From NCBI RefSeq assembly GCF_000750635.1, contig NZ_CCDM010000008.1, positions 1-64,000 of the forward strand: a stretch of DNA of 64,000 bases, in the 5' to 3' direction. This document shows positions 28,559-37,292 of the stretch, one piece after another (position 1 is the first letter of the stretch; every line of letters starts with the position of its first letter). The position numbers and the translations under genes were made by a program. The notes under the pieces are model-generated. The model saw nothing but the letters and a program-made list of their open reading frames with translations, was not told where the DNA came from and did not search any database. This DNA comes from Oceanobacillus jeddahensis (GTDB taxonomy: Bacteria; Bacillota; Bacilli; Bacillales; Amphibacillaceae).

Positions 28559-29254
28559 TCATCCTCCCAATATCTCATCTAATATTTTCTTTTCATAGTT
28601 CGTAAATTGCTCATCCCGTTCACGAGGTCTTGGCAAGTCAATCTCTTGATCCAGTTGAACACCACCACCATCCAGAACGATGACACGATCCGCTAAATGC
28701 ACAGCTTCCGTTACATCATGCGTTACTAAAAGAGCAGTAAATTTCTGTTTTTTCCATAGTCCTTCAATTAAATCTTGCATTTCCATCCGTGTAAGCGCAT
28801 CTAAAGCTCCCAAAGGTTCATCAAATAATAAAATATCTGGACTTGTCGCTAAAGCACGAGCAAGCGCAATCCTTTGTTTTTGTCCACCAGATAAAGCATC
28901 CGGCCAATCTCCTTTTTTATCGATTAAACCAACATTTCCCAGTGCTTCTAAGGCAGCGTCTTTCTTGTTTGTTCCAATTGCTATATTTTTTATAATGTTT
29001 TTCCAGGGAATCAGTCGATCATCCTGGAACATCATACGGATCTTAGGATCGCTTCCTTCTTCTCCAGAAAAAGATAAGGATCCACTCGTCACCCCTTCTA
29101 ACCCTGCAATAACGCGTAAAAGTGTACTTTTGCCACAGCCGCTTTTCCCTACAATTGCTGTAAAACTTCCTTGCTCAATCGATAAATCAATATGTCGTAA
29201 TACTTCATTATCGCCAAAGCTTTTCCCTACATTTTCCAAACGAATATCAAACAT
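28559..29254 (-). CDS. ABC transporter ATP-binding protein (SsuB/TauB type)
   Basis: A protein of 231 residues. Walker A is GKSGCGKST (residues 36-44), the signature is LSGGQKQR, and Walker B runs ILLFDEPLGALD, followed by a switch His in VTHDVTEA. It energises the SsuC-like permease. The Q-loop reads FQDDRLIPW, typical of the nitrate/sulfonate/taurine group. Start ATG 29254. It is 27 bases downstream of the permease and coupled to the binding protein gene. Confidence 0.92.
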   Translation of the reverse strand: MFDIRLENVGKSFGDNEVLRHIDLSIEQGSFTAIVGKSGCGKSTLLRVIAGLEGVTSGSLSFSGEEGSDPKIRMMFQDDRLIPWKNIIKNIAIGTNKKDAALEALGNVGLIDKKGDWPDALSGGQKQRIALARALATSPDILLFDEPLGALDALTRMEMQDLIEGLWKKQKFTALLVTHDVTEAVHLADRVIVLDGGGVQLDQEIDLPRPRERDEQFTNYEKKILDEILGG

Positions 29255-29281
29255 CTAATTCCCCCTTGCTATCTCTGCCAT

Positions 29282-30061
29282 TTACTCCTTGTTGTTGTAT
29301 GCTGGATTCCACTTTAATAATCGTTGTTCAAATACTTTTGCAATAAAATCGGATAATTTACCTAAAATTGCATAGAGAACAATGGTTAGAACAACGACAT
29401 CCATCTGCATAAATTCACGGGCTGTTGTCGCCATATAGCCTATCCCTGCATCTGCTCCAATGGTTTCTGCAACAATTAAGGAAATCCATGTTACTCCAAG
29501 CGCATATCGAATCCCTACCAGGATAGAAGGCATCGCTCCCGGAAGAATGATGTTTGTGAAAAGCTTCCATTTTGATAAACCATAAATTTTGCCCATTTCG
29601 ATTAATTTCCTATCTACATTTTTAATACCATTAAAGGTATTAATATAGATTGGGAACATTACTCCAACCGCCACAAGAAATATTTTGGCGCTTTCTCCTA
29701 TACCAAACCATAAAATTACCAGAGGAATAAGCGCCAAGTGCGGAATAGTACGCACCATCTGAATCGTTGTATCGACGAGTCTTTCCAAAAATAAAATAGT
29801 TCCATTAAATAGTCCTAATGCAAAGCCAATGACTCCGCCAATTACAAATCCAATTAATGCACGTTCCGTACTAATGAAAACATGCTCTTGTAATTCACCT
29901 GTTTCGAATAAACGCCAACCTGCTTGAATAACTTCCCAAGGTGTAGGCAGCATTGTCGACGTAATCAGGTTTAGTCTCCCAAATAGCTCCCATAAAACAA
30001 TAATCAGCACTGGAAGTACCCAAGGAAATAGTTGATTATTGTACCATTTTTTCTTTTTCAA
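29282..30061 (-). CDS. ABC transporter permease (SsuC/TauC type)
   Basis: A protein of 259 residues with about six membrane segments and the binding-protein-dependent permease EAA-like loop near residues 155-175 (GLSKWKLFTNIILPGAMPSI). This is the inner-membrane subunit of a sulfonate-type importer. The gene has a 105-base gap from the VOC gene upstream. The start codon is preceded by a weak AGGATGAC. All four transporter parts are on the minus strand behind the SAM-I riboswitch at 31272-31379. Confidence 0.9.
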   Translation of the reverse strand: MKKKKWYNNQLFPWVLPVLIIVLWELFGRLNLITSTMLPTPWEVIQAGWRLFETGELQEHVFISTERALIGFVIGGVIGFALGLFNGTILFLERLVDTTIQMVRTIPHLALIPLVILWFGIGESAKIFLVAVGVMFPIYINTFNGIKNVDRKLIEMGKIYGLSKWKLFTNIILPGAMPSILVGIRYALGVTWISLIVAETIGADAGIGYMATTAREFMQMDVVVLTIVLYAILGKLSDFIAKVFEQRLLKWNPAYNNKE

Positions 30062-30166
30062 TTTGTCATCCTACTTTCTAAACCATAAAGCTCCGTTTTG
30101 TATTCATATAACTAACCTTTACCTGATTTGTAGCATTGTTTTGACGTTGAACAGCTAAGCCATTCT

Positions 30167-30973
30167 TTAAACAAATCGGTAAATAGCATTTTTTACTTCA
30201 AATTGTTCTTTTTGATTTCCTCCCGAAAAATCAACAATAAAAGGTTTTTCTCCACGTTTTGCTAACGTTTCCGAAACAATTCCTTCTCCATTTGGACTGT
30301 AAAATACAAGGTCTCCTCCTGCCAGCTTTAACTCATAACCTGTAGCATTTAGAGACTCATCGGTAAAGCTTTCTCCCTTTTCTAAATCTAAATAAGCAGC
30401 CCACTTTTCAACAGTTTTTTCTGCATTTTCTACAGCAAACCCTACAGCTGCCAAGGTAAGATACCCGCGCTGATGTTCTGCAATCGTCTGCTGGGCTTTT
30501 AAGTCTTTCCGACGCTCTTCATCCGATTCATCCCATTGGATAAAGAACGGGAGCTCCAACTCATCATCTGCATTGCCTGCAAATAATAATTTCCAACTCA
30601 CGACACTTCCATCCGGCCGCTTTCTGCTTAATGGAGTTGGTCCATAAACTTCTAAACCAAGAGATTTAAAGCGCTTTGCTTCTTCTTCTAAATTTTGGGA
30701 TCTTAATGCAATGCGTGATAAACCATTTGCAAAATGATCTTTTTGGAACGTATCTCTTAAACTATATTTTTCAGCCGGTGTCTCCGCTAAACTTCTGTCG
30801 AATAATCCAATAAGCTCAATATAGCTTAAATCAAAATAACTAAGTGTATTATATGTACCACCATTTTCATGCTTTCCCCCGTCAACCACATGAAGGCCCA
30901 GCTCGCTTAATGCATCCTTGGCTTCCTCTGGACTGCCTGTAAAATGGACAAGATGATCAAAATTAAAACGCAT
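30167..30973 (-). CDS. VOC-superfamily protein (Glyoxalase_3-like)
   Basis: A protein of 268 residues made of two beta-alpha-beta-beta-beta modules: an N-terminal one with FDHLVHFTGSPEEA (His at residue 7) and a GTYNTLSYFDLSYIELIG block, and a less conserved C-terminal one. VOC proteins often are metal-dependent enzymes opening or rearranging small molecules. This is the first gene after the SAM-I riboswitch, which implies a part in sulfur or methionine supply. No flavin monooxygenase of the SsuD type is nearby, so this protein could be the one that acts on the imported compound; that is speculation. Confidence 0.78.
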   Translation of the reverse strand: MRFNFDHLVHFTGSPEEAKDALSELGLHVVDGGKHENGGTYNTLSYFDLSYIELIGLFDRSLAETPAEKYSLRDTFQKDHFANGLSRIALRSQNLEEEAKRFKSLGLEVYGPTPLSRKRPDGSVVSWKLLFAGNADDELELPFFIQWDESDEERRKDLKAQQTIAEHQRGYLTLAAVGFAVENAEKTVEKWAAYLDLEKGESFTDESLNATGYELKLAGGDLVFYSPNGEGIVSETLAKRGEKPFIVDFSGGNQKEQFEVKNAIYRFV

Positions 30974-31206
30974 ATGTATCCTCCCTTTCCTATTTTTGAT
31001 AGACTGATTTTTTATTAGAAATTTCCGAGATTCATAACGTTATGTCACAGCATATTTCATCTCTTACCCTTCAAATGTCCACTGCCCCAAAACAATGTAT
31101 CCTCATCATTTAACTTGGTTTTAAAAATAAAAATTTTTAAAAGAAAAGCACATCTGTCTTATTCCTATGCTTCCCAAGTTTATTTGGTTCCATTTCTAAA
31201 CCATAA

Positions 31207-31252
31207 AAAATAGACGCCCTGCTTACTTCACTAAAATAAGAGGCCGTTTCGT
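31207..31252 (-). terminator. Riboswitch-controlled terminator
   Basis: On the minus strand an imperfect stem (ACGGCCTCTTA against TAAGCAGGGCGT) is followed by TCTATTTTTT. It lies 20 bases after the aptamer and should form when SAM is bound, stopping transcription before the VOC gene. Confidence 0.65.
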
Positions 31253-31271
31253 TTTCTTCCTACGATTCCCC

Positions 31272-31379
31272 CTTATAGCCCAGACTATAAATACATCTGC
31301 TGGATTTGGCACCGTTTGAAATCAATCCAATGGTTGCCGAAGCTTCATAAGGCCAGTACCCTCCACTTCTCATTATAAG
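31272..31379 (-). promoter_or_regulatory. SAM-I (S-box) riboswitch
   Basis: The minus strand shows the S-box core in order: P1 strand CTTATA, GAGAAGTGGAGGG, ACTGGCC, TATGAAGC, CGGCAACC, then GGTGCCAAATCC, AGCAGA, and the closing TATAAG. The class binds S-adenosylmethionine and turns transcription off. It is followed by a terminator and, after about 230 bases, by the VOC-ABC operon, which it is expected to control. Confidence 0.88.
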
Positions 31380-31407
31380 AGTTTTCTATTTTCAGTAATT
31401 AAGAGTA

Positions 31408-31436
31408 ATATTAATTCATCAATTCCTATTTGTCAA
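31408..31436 (-). promoter_or_regulatory. Promoter of the S-box operon
   Basis: TTGACA (31431-31436) and TAATAT (31408-31413) on the minus strand with a 17-base spacer. The predicted start is about 20 bases before the aptamer. Confidence 0.75.
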
Positions 31437-31548
31437 CTAAGTTTTTAGATTTCATATGGTTATTTTTTGTACTTCTTTCAAGGTATAATACAAATGTAGA
31501 ACATCTCATAATGCATTAATTTGATGAATGGTATTCTTTACGTTTTAA

Positions 31549-31591
31549 AAAACGATTGATCCGCTTTTCCTTTAGCAAATCAATCGTTTTC
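31549..31591 (-). terminator. Terminator of the AhpD-like gene
   Basis: The stem AAAACGATTGAT pairs with ATCAATCGTTTT, with a T run on the minus strand, about 45 bases after the stop at 31638. Confidence 0.75.
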
Positions 31592-31637
31592 TTACATTTA
31601 AACAGGCTCTCCCTGCGTTATATTCTACATTTCCCGG

Positions 31638-32129
31638 CTATACTTCAGCATGATTCCCCATCGCAATAGACAGTCGGTTCCATGTGTTTATTTGATTAAT
31701 CACCATTACTAATTCAACATACTCTTTTTCACCGAAATATTTTCTAACCTGTTCATACAATACATCACTAACACCTTTTTCCGAAATAAGGGTCATATCC
31801 TCTGCCAACGCAAACGCTGCCCGCTCTTCCTCTGAAAATATATCGCCTTCTTCCCATTTCTTTAATCCATCTATTTTTTCGTCAGACACCTTTAATTTCT
31901 TCGCCGCCTTCGTATGCATATCCAAGCAATAAGAACATCCATTAATTTGTGATACTCTAATTTTAATAAGCTCCTTTAACCTCTTATCAATCGAAGTTTT
32001 CCGGACATATTTCTCCGCTTCCATAATGATCTCCAATGCATCTGGGGCTACTTTAAAATAGTTTATTCGATTATCCATCTTCATCATTCCCGCTGCTTTT
32101 ACAATTCCTTTATTGACCAGTTTCGCCAT
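31638..32129 (-). CDS. Carboxymuconolactone decarboxylase / AhpD-family protein
   Basis: A protein of 163 residues, all-helical, with the AhpD-type active site GCSYCLDMH (Cys-x-x-Cys plus His). Such proteins act as alkylhydroperoxidases or as peroxide-linked thiol reductases. Start ATG 32129 has AGAGGAG 7 bases upstream; two earlier in-frame ATGs overlap that site. It is divergent from a TetR gene 280 bases away, which probably regulates it. Confidence 0.88.
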   Translation of the reverse strand: MAKLVNKGIVKAAGMMKMDNRINYFKVAPDALEIIMEAEKYVRKTSIDKRLKELIKIRVSQINGCSYCLDMHTKAAKKLKVSDEKIDGLKKWEEGDIFSEEERAAFALAEDMTLISEKGVSDVLYEQVRKYFGEKEYVELVMVINQINTWNRLSIAMGNHAEV

Positions 32130-32409
32130 ATCCATTCTCCTCTTCATAGATTTAGCCTGCTCACTACTTGTAAAATCCTGCTGCTTCCATGAAAACTTTT
32201 GGTATTACACCGATATAAATGCAACAATTGTTGCATTTATAAAACTATCGTATACTAGCAATAATGAATTAGCAATACAATATGAATAAGTCCTACAAAA
32301 CCCTGTTGGATGTAGCATTTATACGATACTCTTAATCATTTTACCTGTTTCAAAATAATGCATTTGTTAAAATCAAGTAATTTAATAACTTGCTAAAAGG
32401 AGTGAAAAG

Positions 32410-32967
32410 ATGACGCGTAAAAGAAACAACCCTTCTGCCGTCAGATCCCAAGAATGGATGATGGAGGCATTATTATCGCTCTTGAAAGAAAAGCCTTACG
32501 CTAATATAACCATCACAGAAATTGCAGAAAAAGCTGATTTGGACCGCAGTACCTTTTACCGGCATTTCCACTCAAAAGAAGCTGTGCTGGAACGATATCT
32601 CGATCAGCTGTCACAGGAATATTTGAGGAGGCTTGATGCTGGAGAAAATATGGATATGGGGAAAGTAGCCAAAATCTTCATCGCATTTTCGATAGAGCAT
32701 ATGGACTTTATCCGCATGATCCGAAAAAATGATTTAGACAGCTTGCTATTAAAAACATTTAACAAGCATTTACCTTCCATCCATCGCTTGACCAAAGATA
32801 AGTTTACCTACTCTATCAGTGAAGATAATATGGAATTTGCTTTAGCTTTTAATGCGGGTGGAATGTGGAACATCCTGATGAAATGGGTAGATAGTGACTT
32901 TACATATTCTTATGAGGATTTACTTAAAGCTTTTGAAGAAATCAGCCGTTTTAATTATTTCAGGTAG
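32410..32967 (+). CDS. TetR/AcrR family transcriptional regulator
   Basis: A protein of 185 residues with the N-terminal TetR HTH (ITITEIAEKADLDRSTFYRHF at 33-53, in the usual position) and a C-terminal ligand domain of the TetR_C_8 kind. It is divergent from the AhpD-like gene and likely represses it; the effector may be an electrophile or oxidant. The start has AAAGGAG 8 bases upstream. Confidence 0.88.
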   Translation: MTRKRNNPSAVRSQEWMMEALLSLLKEKPYANITITEIAEKADLDRSTFYRHFHSKEAVLERYLDQLSQEYLRRLDAGENMDMGKVAKIFIAFSIEHMDFIRMIRKNDLDSLLLKTFNKHLPSIHRLTKDKFTYSISEDNMEFALAFNAGGMWNILMKWVDSDFTYSYEDLLKAFEEISRFNYFR

Positions 32968-33133
32968 GTTTATCTAAAATGGAGGATACCGAAATCCTCA
33001 GACAAAATAAAAAGTGGTGACGTTCTGTATAAGAGCTGTTCACTTCCCACCGCCAAACTTTCTTAAATGCCACTGCCAGTTGCTTTTATTTATCTGTAGA
33101 GAGCGTATACTTAAATAAAAGGAGGCGCTGACT

Positions 33134-33601
33134 ATGAAAATGAACAAAATGCTAAAGGATTTACGAGTTTCTCAAAATTTGACCCAGGAAGATATGGCTC
33201 AAAAATTAATGATCACGAGGCAAGCAGTCAGCAGGTGGGAAAATGGAGAAACAGAACCGAATATTGAAACGCTGAAACTGATTTCAAAGACGTTTAATGT
33301 ATCCATTAATACGCTTTTAGGTTCACCTAGAGCACTCATCTGCCAAGTCTGCGGGATCCCTCTGAAGGAAGATGCGGACATTGGTAAAGATGAGAACGGT
33401 CATTTCAATGAAGATTTTTGTAAATGGTGTTTTACGGAAGGAACGCATCAATACGATGAAGCTAATTTTGATGAGCTTATGGATGAATGTGTGAAAAATA
33501 TGCTTCAAATGAATCCTGAATATCAGGAAAAACAAGTACGAATGATGCTGCAGGAAAACCTCCCTAAACTTAACTATTGGCAACAAAAGCGTGTCCCATA
33601 G
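33134..33601 (+). CDS. XRE-family regulator with zinc-ribbon domain
   Basis: A protein of 155 residues with an N-terminal HTH_3 domain (about 5-60, with MITRQAVSRWENG as recognition region) and a C-terminal domain with the Cys pairs CQVCGIPL and FCKWCF, fitting a zinc-ribbon of the DUF/Zn_ribbon_2 kind. The start has AAAGGAGGC 8 bases upstream. No target is apparent; the neighbouring S-box operon is separated by a terminator. Confidence 0.85.
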   Translation: MKMNKMLKDLRVSQNLTQEDMAQKLMITRQAVSRWENGETEPNIETLKLISKTFNVSINTLLGSPRALICQVCGIPLKEDADIGKDENGHFNEDFCKWCFTEGTHQYDEANFDELMDECVKNMLQMNPEYQEKQVRMMLQENLPKLNYWQQKRVP

Positions 33602-33626
33602 AGTCATTCTCTGTGGGTATTTTCTT
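33595..33626 (+). terminator. Terminator of the XRE/zinc-ribbon gene
   Basis: CCCATAGAG pairs with CTCTGTGGG around 5 bases, followed by TATTTTCTTT. The stop codon is inside the stem. Confidence 0.65.
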
Positions 33627-33863
33627 TGTAGAAAGTATTCAAATTTCCAGTAACTTCATCCATCATTCTCCCCCTCCTTCCGTTTCCTTTCAATAATGTT
33701 TTAAAAAGCTCTTCTTTTAACGTGTCTATTTTTCATTGACTTTCAAAATTATTTCTTGTATCTTATTATTATTGACTTTATCTATTTATATGTAAGATGA
33801 GTAAGTTAAAAGATGGTAAATCTTCTTTACTCATTTTGGATATATTCTATATGTATATTATTT

Positions 33864-33961
33864 CTTATCTAGAGAGGCGGAGGGACTGGCCCTTTGAAGC
33901 CTCGGCAGCGGACTATATTAGTACTGTGCCAATTCCAGTAGCATGAAAGCTTAGAGATAAG
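33864..33961 (+). promoter_or_regulatory. SAM-I (S-box) riboswitch
   Basis: P1 is CTTATCT at 33864-33870 pairing with AGATAAG at 33955-33961. Between them are the S-box core motifs AGAGAGGCGGAGGGACTGG, CCTTTGAAGCC, CGGCAGC, ACTGTGCCAATTCC, AGTAGC and GAAAGC. It lies 100 bases upstream of the SDR-NhaC-luxS operon, with a terminator in between. Confidence 0.93.
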
Positions 33962-33987
33962 AAGAGAAAAAATAATGTATTTCATTT

Positions 33988-34022
33988 TAACCTCTTCTTT
34001 TTATTTAAGGAGAGGTTTTTTG
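33988..34022 (+). terminator. Riboswitch-controlled terminator
   Basis: AACCTCT pairs with AGAGGTT, followed by TTTTT. This is the expression platform that should form in high SAM and stop transcription before the SDR gene. Confidence 0.8.
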
Positions 34023-34062
34023 CATTTCTTTAATTTTTGGACTACAGAAAGGAAGTTTAGCG

Positions 34063-34827
34063 ATGTATACAATTGATTTAACAGGCAAGGTTGCTATTGT
34101 AACCGGTGGAGCTAACGGGATTGGTAAAGCAATTGTTAAAGCGCTCCTGGATTGCGGGGCAAAAGTTGCTATAGCTGACAAAACAGACATTCCAATAAAT
34201 TCACAAGATAAGGTTTTATATATTTCCACAGATGTATCGAAAAAAGAACAAGTAGATAAAATGGTCAAACAGGTAACAGATCATTTTGGCAGATTAGATA
34301 TCTTAGTAAATAACGCTGGCATTTCTACTATGGACTACTTTATCGATATAAAGGAAAATGACTGGGATAAAACCATGGATGTGAATGCAAAAGGTGTTTA
34401 TCTTTGTACACAGGCTGTAGCTAATGTTCTTAAACAGCAAGGAGAAGGTGGGAAAATTATTAATATTTCTTCTCAAGCTGGTAAAAATGGTTATCAACTC
34501 ATGGGAAGCTATGTTGCTTCGAAACATGCTGTTCTTGGAATGACAAAGGTTGCAGCGCTGGAATTAGCAAAAGATAAAATCAATGTGAATGCCGTCTGTC
34601 CAGGTATCATTGAAACAGATATGAAACGAACAGAAAGAACAATTGGTGGTGAGCTTCGAAAAGTTAATGCAGAAGCAATTGAACTCGAAGATAACGCCCA
34701 AGTTCCTTTAGGTAGAACCGGCGTACCACAAGACGTTGCAAATGCGGTTGTCTTTCTAGCTTCTACCTATTCAGATTATATGACAGGACAAGGGATGAAT
34801 GTTACCGGCGGCATGACAATGAACTAA
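34063..34827 (+). CDS. Short-chain dehydrogenase/reductase (SDR)
   Basis: A protein of 254 residues, classical SDR. It has the cofactor motif TGGANGIG (14-21), the NNAG motif and the catalytic set: Ser in INISSQAG, then YVASK. Asp41 in ADKTD suggests preference for NAD(H). The substrate is unknown. It is the first gene of an S-box-controlled operon with an NhaC-type transporter and luxS, so a role in the methionine or activated methyl cycle is plausible. One idea is reduction or oxidation of a LuxS- or methionine-derived carbonyl, but this is a guess. The start has AAAGGAAG. Confidence 0.85.
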   Translation: MYTIDLTGKVAIVTGGANGIGKAIVKALLDCGAKVAIADKTDIPINSQDKVLYISTDVSKKEQVDKMVKQVTDHFGRLDILVNNAGISTMDYFIDIKENDWDKTMDVNAKGVYLCTQAVANVLKQQGEGGKIINISSQAGKNGYQLMGSYVASKHAVLGMTKVAALELAKDKINVNAVCPGIIETDMKRTERTIGGELRKVNAEAIELEDNAQVPLGRTGVPQDVANAVVFLASTYSDYMTGQGMNVTGGMTMN

Positions 34828-34882
34828 TGGTTTTTCCAATATTTCGTTATCACAAACAAAGAAAAAGATCAGGAGGATTCTA

Positions 34883-36187
34883 ATGGCGAATCAAGAAAAT
34901 AAAGGAAGCTTATTGGCGCTTTTACCATTACTTATTTTTGTACTTTTATTTATTGGCACAGGATTAATTACAGGAGACTTTTCCAATATGCCAATTAATG
35001 TTGCCATCATTATTGCATCAGCTGTAGCTCTAGCAATGAACCGAAAAGAAAAACTTAATGCAAAGTTAGAGATTTTCACCAAGGGCGCAGGTCATCCAAA
35101 CATTATGTTAATGGTGGTTATCTTTATTTTGGCAGGAGCATTTTCTCAGACTGCTTCAGAAATGGGAGCAGTTGAGTCGACAGTTAATATGGGGCTGTCA
35201 TTTATTCCAAGTAATTATTTGATGGTCGGATTGTTTATTGTTGGTTGTTTTATCTCTCTTTCCATGGGAACATCTATGGGGACGGTAGCCGCGCTGGCTC
35301 CTATCGGAATAGGTATTGCTGACCAAACAGGAATTCCTTTGGCATTAGCGATGGGAACAGTAATCAGTGGGGCAATGTTCGGGGACAATTTATCTATCAT
35401 TTCAGATACAACGATAGCCGCAGTTCGAACACAACATACAAAAATGAGCGATAAATTTAAGACAAACTTTTTTATTGTTTTACCAGGTGCACTTGTAACA
35501 TCGATTATTCTCTGGTTTATCACCCGTGGAAATTCTATTGAATTGACTGGTGAATATTCTTATGAATTCATTCAAGTACTGCCTTATATCGTCGTTTTAG
35601 TTTGTGCTCTTGCCGGGGTCAATGTGCTTATTGTTCTTCTCGGAGGCACCCTTATGGCAGGTGTTATCGGCTTGTTCAACGGTTCTTTCACCGGAACAAC
35701 ACTTATCCAAGCTGCCTCCCAAGGTATTTTAAACATGCAGGATATTGCATTAGTCGCTATTTTCATTGGCGGAATGATTGGTATTATCCAATATAATGGT
35801 GGAATTCAGTGGTTACTCAATGCCATCACCAGCAAGATAAGAACGAAAAAAGGAGCAGAATTTGGTATTGCCGGGTTAGTAAGTGCCGCTGACATCTCAA
35901 CAGCAAACAATACGATTTCGATTATTATGACTGGTCCGTTGGCAAAAAATATTGCCGATGAGTATAACGTTGATCCACGAAAATCCGCCAGTCTGCTGGA
36001 CATTTTTTCCGGCTGCTGGCAAGGACTTGTTCCTTATGGCGGTCAAATGCTTGCAGCTGCCAGTCTTGCAGCTATTTCACCAGTCAGTATTATGCCATAT
36101 TCTTTTTACCCAATAATGCTTGGAATTTGTGGTATCATCGCTATTTTAATTGGCTTTCCCAAATTTAAAAAAGGCAGAAACCAATAA
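34883..36187 (+). CDS. NhaC-type transporter, candidate methionine transporter (MetT-like)
   Basis: A protein of 434 residues with about 11 membrane segments and the Na+/H+ antiporter NhaC family blocks (SLSMGTSMGTVAAL, GDNLSIISDTTI). Some NhaC members under S-box control were proposed as methionine transporters (MetT) from regulon analysis. The riboswitch and luxS neighbour here make methionine or a related sulfur amino acid a better guess than plain sodium export. The start has AGGAGG 7 bases upstream. It sits 55 bases after the SDR stop. Confidence 0.82.
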   Translation: MANQENKGSLLALLPLLIFVLLFIGTGLITGDFSNMPINVAIIIASAVALAMNRKEKLNAKLEIFTKGAGHPNIMLMVVIFILAGAFSQTASEMGAVESTVNMGLSFIPSNYLMVGLFIVGCFISLSMGTSMGTVAALAPIGIGIADQTGIPLALAMGTVISGAMFGDNLSIISDTTIAAVRTQHTKMSDKFKTNFFIVLPGALVTSIILWFITRGNSIELTGEYSYEFIQVLPYIVVLVCALAGVNVLIVLLGGTLMAGVIGLFNGSFTGTTLIQAASQGILNMQDIALVAIFIGGMIGIIQYNGGIQWLLNAITSKIRTKKGAEFGIAGLVSAADISTANNTISIIMTGPLAKNIADEYNVDPRKSASLLDIFSGCWQGLVPYGGQMLAAASLAAISPVSIMPYSFYPIMLGICGIIAILIGFPKFKKGRNQ

Positions 36188-36237
36188 AATAAGCTAGAAC
36201 ATGTTAAACTAAAGAAAAAAGAAGGAGCGTATCAATT

Positions 36238-36705
36238 ATGGTAAAAGCAATGAATGTAGAAAGTTTTAATCTTGATCATACAAAGGTAGAAGCACCCTAT
36301 ATCCGCCTGGCGGGGACAACCAAAGGTGCTAATGGAGATGTTATCTATAAGTACGACTTGCGTTTGAAGCAACCGAATCAAGGACATATGGATATGCCGG
36401 CACTTCATTCCCTGGAGCATTTAATGGCGGAATTAATTCGGAACCATCACGATACAGTAGTTGATTTGAGTCCAATGGGCTGCCAAACAGGATTCTATTT
36501 AACCATTTTAAATGATGAAAGCTATGATAAGATCCTGGACACAGTAGAAAAAACATTAGAGGATGTACTGAAAGCAGAAGAAGTTCCTGCATGTAATGAA
36601 GTTCAGTGTGGTTGGGCTGCAAGCCACAGCTTAGAAGGGGCTCAAGAATTAGCAAAAGAATTACTGGAGCATAAAGCAGAATGGCATAAGGTTTTTGCAG
36701 AATAA
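36238..36705 (+). CDS. luxS: LuxS, S-ribosylhomocysteine lyase
   Basis: A protein of 155 residues, the full length. Metal-binding residues are visible: His-Ser-Leu-Glu-His (about 54-58, HxxEH) and the conserved Cys in NEVQCGWAASH (about 124). The catalytic Cys is in MGCQTGFY. It cleaves S-ribosylhomocysteine to homocysteine and DPD, the precursor of AI-2. Third gene of the S-box operon, so homocysteine recycling would rise when SAM is low. The start has AAGGAGC 8 bases upstream. Confidence 0.97.
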   Translation: MVKAMNVESFNLDHTKVEAPYIRLAGTTKGANGDVIYKYDLRLKQPNQGHMDMPALHSLEHLMAELIRNHHDTVVDLSPMGCQTGFYLTILNDESYDKILDTVEKTLEDVLKAEEVPACNEVQCGWAASHSLEGAQELAKELLEHKAEWHKVFAE

Positions 36706-36720
36706 ATGAATACAGTAGTT

Positions 36721-36756
36721 AAAAAGAAATCTGGGCAACTGCTCAGGTTTCTTTTT
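36721..36756 (+). terminator. Terminator of the luxS operon
   Basis: The stem AAAAAGAAATCTGGGC pairs with GCTCAGGTTTCTTTTT with a few wobble pairs, ending in T-rich sequence. Confidence 0.8.
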
Positions 36757-36870
36757 AATTTAAATTGATCCCCCTATTTCCCAAATAAAAGGATGCATTT
36801 CTTCCACGTGTAACCACAGTTATCTTTTTACAGTATTTATTGCCCATTTATTTAAAATAAAATGATTTCC

Positions 36871-36940
36871 TAACTATCTTTTTATATAAGATAGTTGACA
36901 ATTACCTTTTAATCAACTATAGTATATTACAAGATAGTTA
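36871..36940 (+). promoter_or_regulatory. PadR operon promoter with three operator half-sites
   Basis: TTGACA (36895-36900) and TATAGT (36918-36923) with a 17-base spacer. The inverted repeat AACTATCTT / AAGATAGTT overlaps the -35, and a further AAGATAGTT lies just before the ribosome binding site. PadR proteins usually autoregulate from such dyads. Confidence 0.8.
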
Positions 36941-36953
36941 AGGAGGATACGAC

Positions 36954-37292
36954 ATGTCGGTATCTGATCAAATGATGAAGGGTTTATTAGACGGTGCTAT
37001 ATTAGGATTGATTTCACAAGGGGAAACATATGGATATGAAATTCTTGAAAAATTAAAGGAACAAGATTTTCCGGAGATTAGCGATGGAAGTATCTATCCG
37101 GTTCTTCTGCGTTTAAGTAAAAAAGGATATGTTCAAACCGAACTTAAAAAATCCGATACTGGCGGGCCAAAACGAAAATACTACACGATCACTGATAAAG
37201 GCTTAGAAGAATTAGCTGTGTTTCGTAATAAATGGGCCTATTTGAACAAAGGAATGAACAATTTGATGAGGAGTGTGGAGGATGCTGAGTAA
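36954..37292 (+). CDS. PadR family transcriptional regulator
   Basis: A protein of 112 residues with the PadR winged-helix (about 15-85: GETYGYEILEKL, then SDGSIYPVLLRLSKKGYV) and a short C-terminal dimer helix. The start has AAGGAGG 8 bases upstream. It overlaps the next gene by 11 bases, a classic PadR-HAAS pair, and probably represses its own promoter through the AAGATAGTT sites. Confidence 0.92.
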   Translation: MSVSDQMMKGLLDGAILGLISQGETYGYEILEKLKEQDFPEISDGSIYPVLLRLSKKGYVQTELKKSDTGGPKRKYYTITDKGLEELAVFRNKWAYLNKGMNNLMRSVEDAE

